DNA of 44,197 bases from Acidimicrobiia bacterium (GTDB lineage Bacteria > Actinomycetota > Acidimicrobiia > IMCC26256 > JAENVU01). Both the position numbers and the translations under genes were made by a program. How positions within the stretch are numbered: the stretch's first letter is position 1; the number at the start of each line of letters is the position of its first letter. This document shows, piece after piece, positions 42,692-44,197 of this stretch. Location: NCBI GenBank assembly GCA_009694415.1, contig SHUZ01000003.1, positions 1 through 44,197 on the forward strand, read 5' to 3'. The notes beneath the pieces are model-generated. The model was not told the DNA's origin and searched no databases. It was given only the letters and a program-made list of their open reading frames with translations.

Positions 42692-43867
42692 ATGGCTGGT
42701 GCGCTCGATGGGGTCAAGGTTCTCGATCTCTCATGGGGAATCGCTGGCCCTTTGGGGGTCTTGCTGCTTGCCGAACAAGGCGCTGATGTCATCAAAGTGG
42801 AGCCTCCGGGCGGCGATCCCTTCCGCTCGTACAGTGGTTACGCGGTGTGGAACCGCTCACGCCGTTCGGTGACGGTCGACCTAAAGAACCCTGAAGGCCA
42901 CGCTGCATTTATGCGCCTTATTGACGAAGCAGATGTGGTCGTCGAAGCATTCCGACCGGGAGTTATGGATCGTCTCGGGATTGGCTACGACGCTTTACAC
43001 GAACGCAATCCGCGTCTCATCTACAGCTCATGTCCCGCATATCCCGAAGGTCACCGTCTTGCGGATCGCCCCGGTTACGACGCTCTTGTGCAGGCGAGCA
43101 GCGGTCAGCAATGGGAGCAGCCTGGGTGGCGAATGGGGCCGATATTTCTGCACATGCCAATGCCGAGCATGGGGGCGATGTTTCTAGTTCCGACGGGAAT
43201 ACTCGCTGCACTAGTTGCACGGGAAGAAACAGGTTCCGGTCAACACGTAACTACTTCGCTGTTCCAAGGTGCGTTGTTATTCACAACACAAATTTGGCAG
43301 TACGTTGAGAAGGCGCCGGCCGCGTTCCACGATCTGATGGGAAAGAGTTATCCGCCAGGAATTCACCAGCAGATGCTCTTCGAAGTCGCAGATAAAAAAT
43401 GGGTTCACTCATCGGTGATGAGTGGTCTAACCCCGACTAAAAGCCAAGACGAACTACTTGGACTGGACGATGCGCCAGATCCCTTCGCATTCATGGCGAT
43501 GGCACCCGAGGAACGCGAACAGTTCACCGTGAAGCGAAGAGTCGCATACAAGGGACACGATCGCAATGCGCTGGTGAGTAACTTCCAAGCGCACAATCAC
43601 GCCGTAGAAGCGGTGATCACAATGGAAGAAGCCTTAGGCGCGGGCGGAACGCCGCACCCGCAACTCGTCGCGAACAACATGGTGGCGACCGTGGAGGATC
43701 CAGAACTGGGAACTACCACACAGATCGGCGTTCCGATAAACCTGCAAAGAACCCCTGGCGCGATTCAGGGACCCCAACCGATGCCGGGGCAACACAACGC
43801 TGAGATCTTCGGCCAGTTGGGTTATTCGGAATCCGATATCGCGAAATTCAGCGGGGTGAGAGCCTGA
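42692..43867 (+). CDS. CoA transferase, family III (CaiB/BaiF)
   Basis: A 391-aa family III CoA transferase. Near the N-terminus are LDGVKVLDLSWGIAGP and GADVIKVEPPGGD; the catalytic aspartate is expected at D130 (RPGYDALVQ). These enzymes move CoA between carboxylates, for example formyl, carnitine, bile-acid or aromatic acids. ATG 42692 gives the usual MAGALDGVKVLDL start with GAGG upstream. Its stop overlaps the next CoA transferase gene by 1 nt (TGATG). Confidence 0.9.
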   Translation: MAGALDGVKVLDLSWGIAGPLGVLLLAEQGADVIKVEPPGGDPFRSYSGYAVWNRSRRSVTVDLKNPEGHAAFMRLIDEADVVVEAFRPGVMDRLGIGYDALHERNPRLIYSSCPAYPEGHRLADRPGYDALVQASSGQQWEQPGWRMGPIFLHMPMPSMGAMFLVPTGILAALVAREETGSGQHVTTSLFQGALLFTTQIWQYVEKAPAAFHDLMGKSYPPGIHQQMLFEVADKKWVHSSVMSGLTPTKSQDELLGLDDAPDPFAFMAMAPEEREQFTVKRRVAYKGHDRNALVSNFQAHNHAVEAVITMEEALGAGGTPHPQLVANNMVATVEDPELGTTTQIGVPINLQRTPGAIQGPQPMPGQHNAEIFGQLGYSESDIAKFSGVRA

Positions 43868-44197
43868 TGCCAGCGCTAGATGGAGTTCTGGTTGTTGACT
43901 TCGGTCAATATCTCGCCGGTCCGTTTGGTCCCATGGTGCTCGGAGACCTTGGCGCGGATGTAATCAAAGTTGAACCTGTCACCGGCGACGGCATGCGGCT
44001 AGCGGGTAAACCGTTCTTTGGGTGCCAACGCGGAAAGCGCGACATCGCTGTAGACCTGAAGACTCCGGACGGTTTAGCGATCGCGCTGGAACTTATTGAG
44101 CGTGCAGACATTGTGCACCACAACATGACTGCTGGTGTTGCCAACAGACTCGGGATTGGCTTCGAGGATGCGAAGCGCGTGAATCCAGATGTTGTGT
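43867..44197 (+). CDS. Second family III CoA transferase, 3' partial
   Basis: Translation from ATG 43867 stays open to the window end (110 codons). It has the same N-terminal layout as its neighbour: LDGVLVVDFGQYLAGPFGPM, LGDLGADVIKVEPV, RGKRDIAVDLKTPDG and NRLGIGFEDAKRVNP. The catalytic Asp lies beyond the window. Tandem CaiB genes often form heteromeric enzymes such as succinyl-CoA:substrate CoA transferases. Confidence 0.9.
   Translation, partial: MPALDGVLVVDFGQYLAGPFGPMVLGDLGADVIKVEPVTGDGMRLAGKPFFGCQRGKRDIAVDLKTPDGLAIALELIERADIVHHNMTAGVANRLGIGFEDAKRVNPDVV

Noticed and set aside
1-44197. Mobile element, prophage, CRISPR array or defence island
   Set aside because: No transposase, integrase, phage structural gene, regularly spaced repeats or terminal inverted repeats were seen; gene content is consistently chromosomal actinobacterial.

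Overview
The window reads as a chromosomal segment of an uncultured Actinomycetota, most likely an Acidimicrobiia-type marine or freshwater lineage. Evidence: two WhiB regulators, a RegX3-like response regulator, an AhpE-type peroxiredoxin, an F420-type LLM oxidoreductase, an Eis-like acetyltransferase, a ppk1/MutT1 neighbourhood like that of mycobacteria, moderate-to-high GC, and many ATGA/GTGA stop-start overlaps. Assignment below phylum is inference. I see no tRNA, rRNA, CRISPR array, insertion sequence or prophage gene, and no gene-free stretch longer than 300 bases.

Layout. (1) 1-4475: a 5'-truncated zinc metallopeptidase-like gene overlapping a short 3-hydroxyacyl-CoA dehydrogenase; then, convergent, an Eis-like acetyltransferase and an MFS exporter. 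(2) 4577-16958, a phosphate/polyphosphate block: ppk1, CYTH-CHAD protein, a MutT1 split by a single in-frame TAG into Nudix and SixA halves, surE, ahpE; then on the minus strand pstS-pstC-pstA-pstB-histidine kinase-regX3-like regulator as one tightly overlapping operon, with phoU divergent. The pstS/phoU gap carries an 11-nt-period PHO-box-like repeat and a 31-bp palindrome. (3) 16995-22483, an envelope-stress block: LLM oxidoreductase, tatA, an ECF sigma factor (SigE-like), its anti-sigma factor, a MucB/RseB-like sensor, a whiB gene on the other strand, htrA, and a small unknown protein. Two GGAAC-N17-CGTT sites precede sigE and whiB, and a 19-bp direct repeat precedes htrA.

(4) 22531-26743: glutamate formiminotransferase, a WhiB2/WhmD-like gene, a GAF-containing membrane histidine kinase with a lone receiver protein, and a DJ-1/PfpI protein. 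(5) 26740-30606: a VWA protein and a MoxR-like AAA+ ATPase with a small lipoprotein gene wedged between them on the opposite strand. (6) 30665-36373: a GH2 glycosidase, then sdhCAB. (7) 36339-44197: catabolic genes. These are sulfatase-xylA-xylB on the minus strand, divergent from a beta-lactamase-like serine hydrolase, a secreted alpha/beta hydrolase and two CaiB-type CoA transferases, the last one cut by the window end.

The strongest themes are phosphate homeostasis (polyphosphate synthesis and binding, Pst uptake, PhoU, a kinase with no membrane segment inside the pst operon) and an envelope-stress regulon with visible promoter logic. The least explained items are the in-frame split MutT1, the start-codon duplication of surE, the AAA+/VWA/DJ-1/lipoprotein locus, and several perfect palindromes in the catabolic region.
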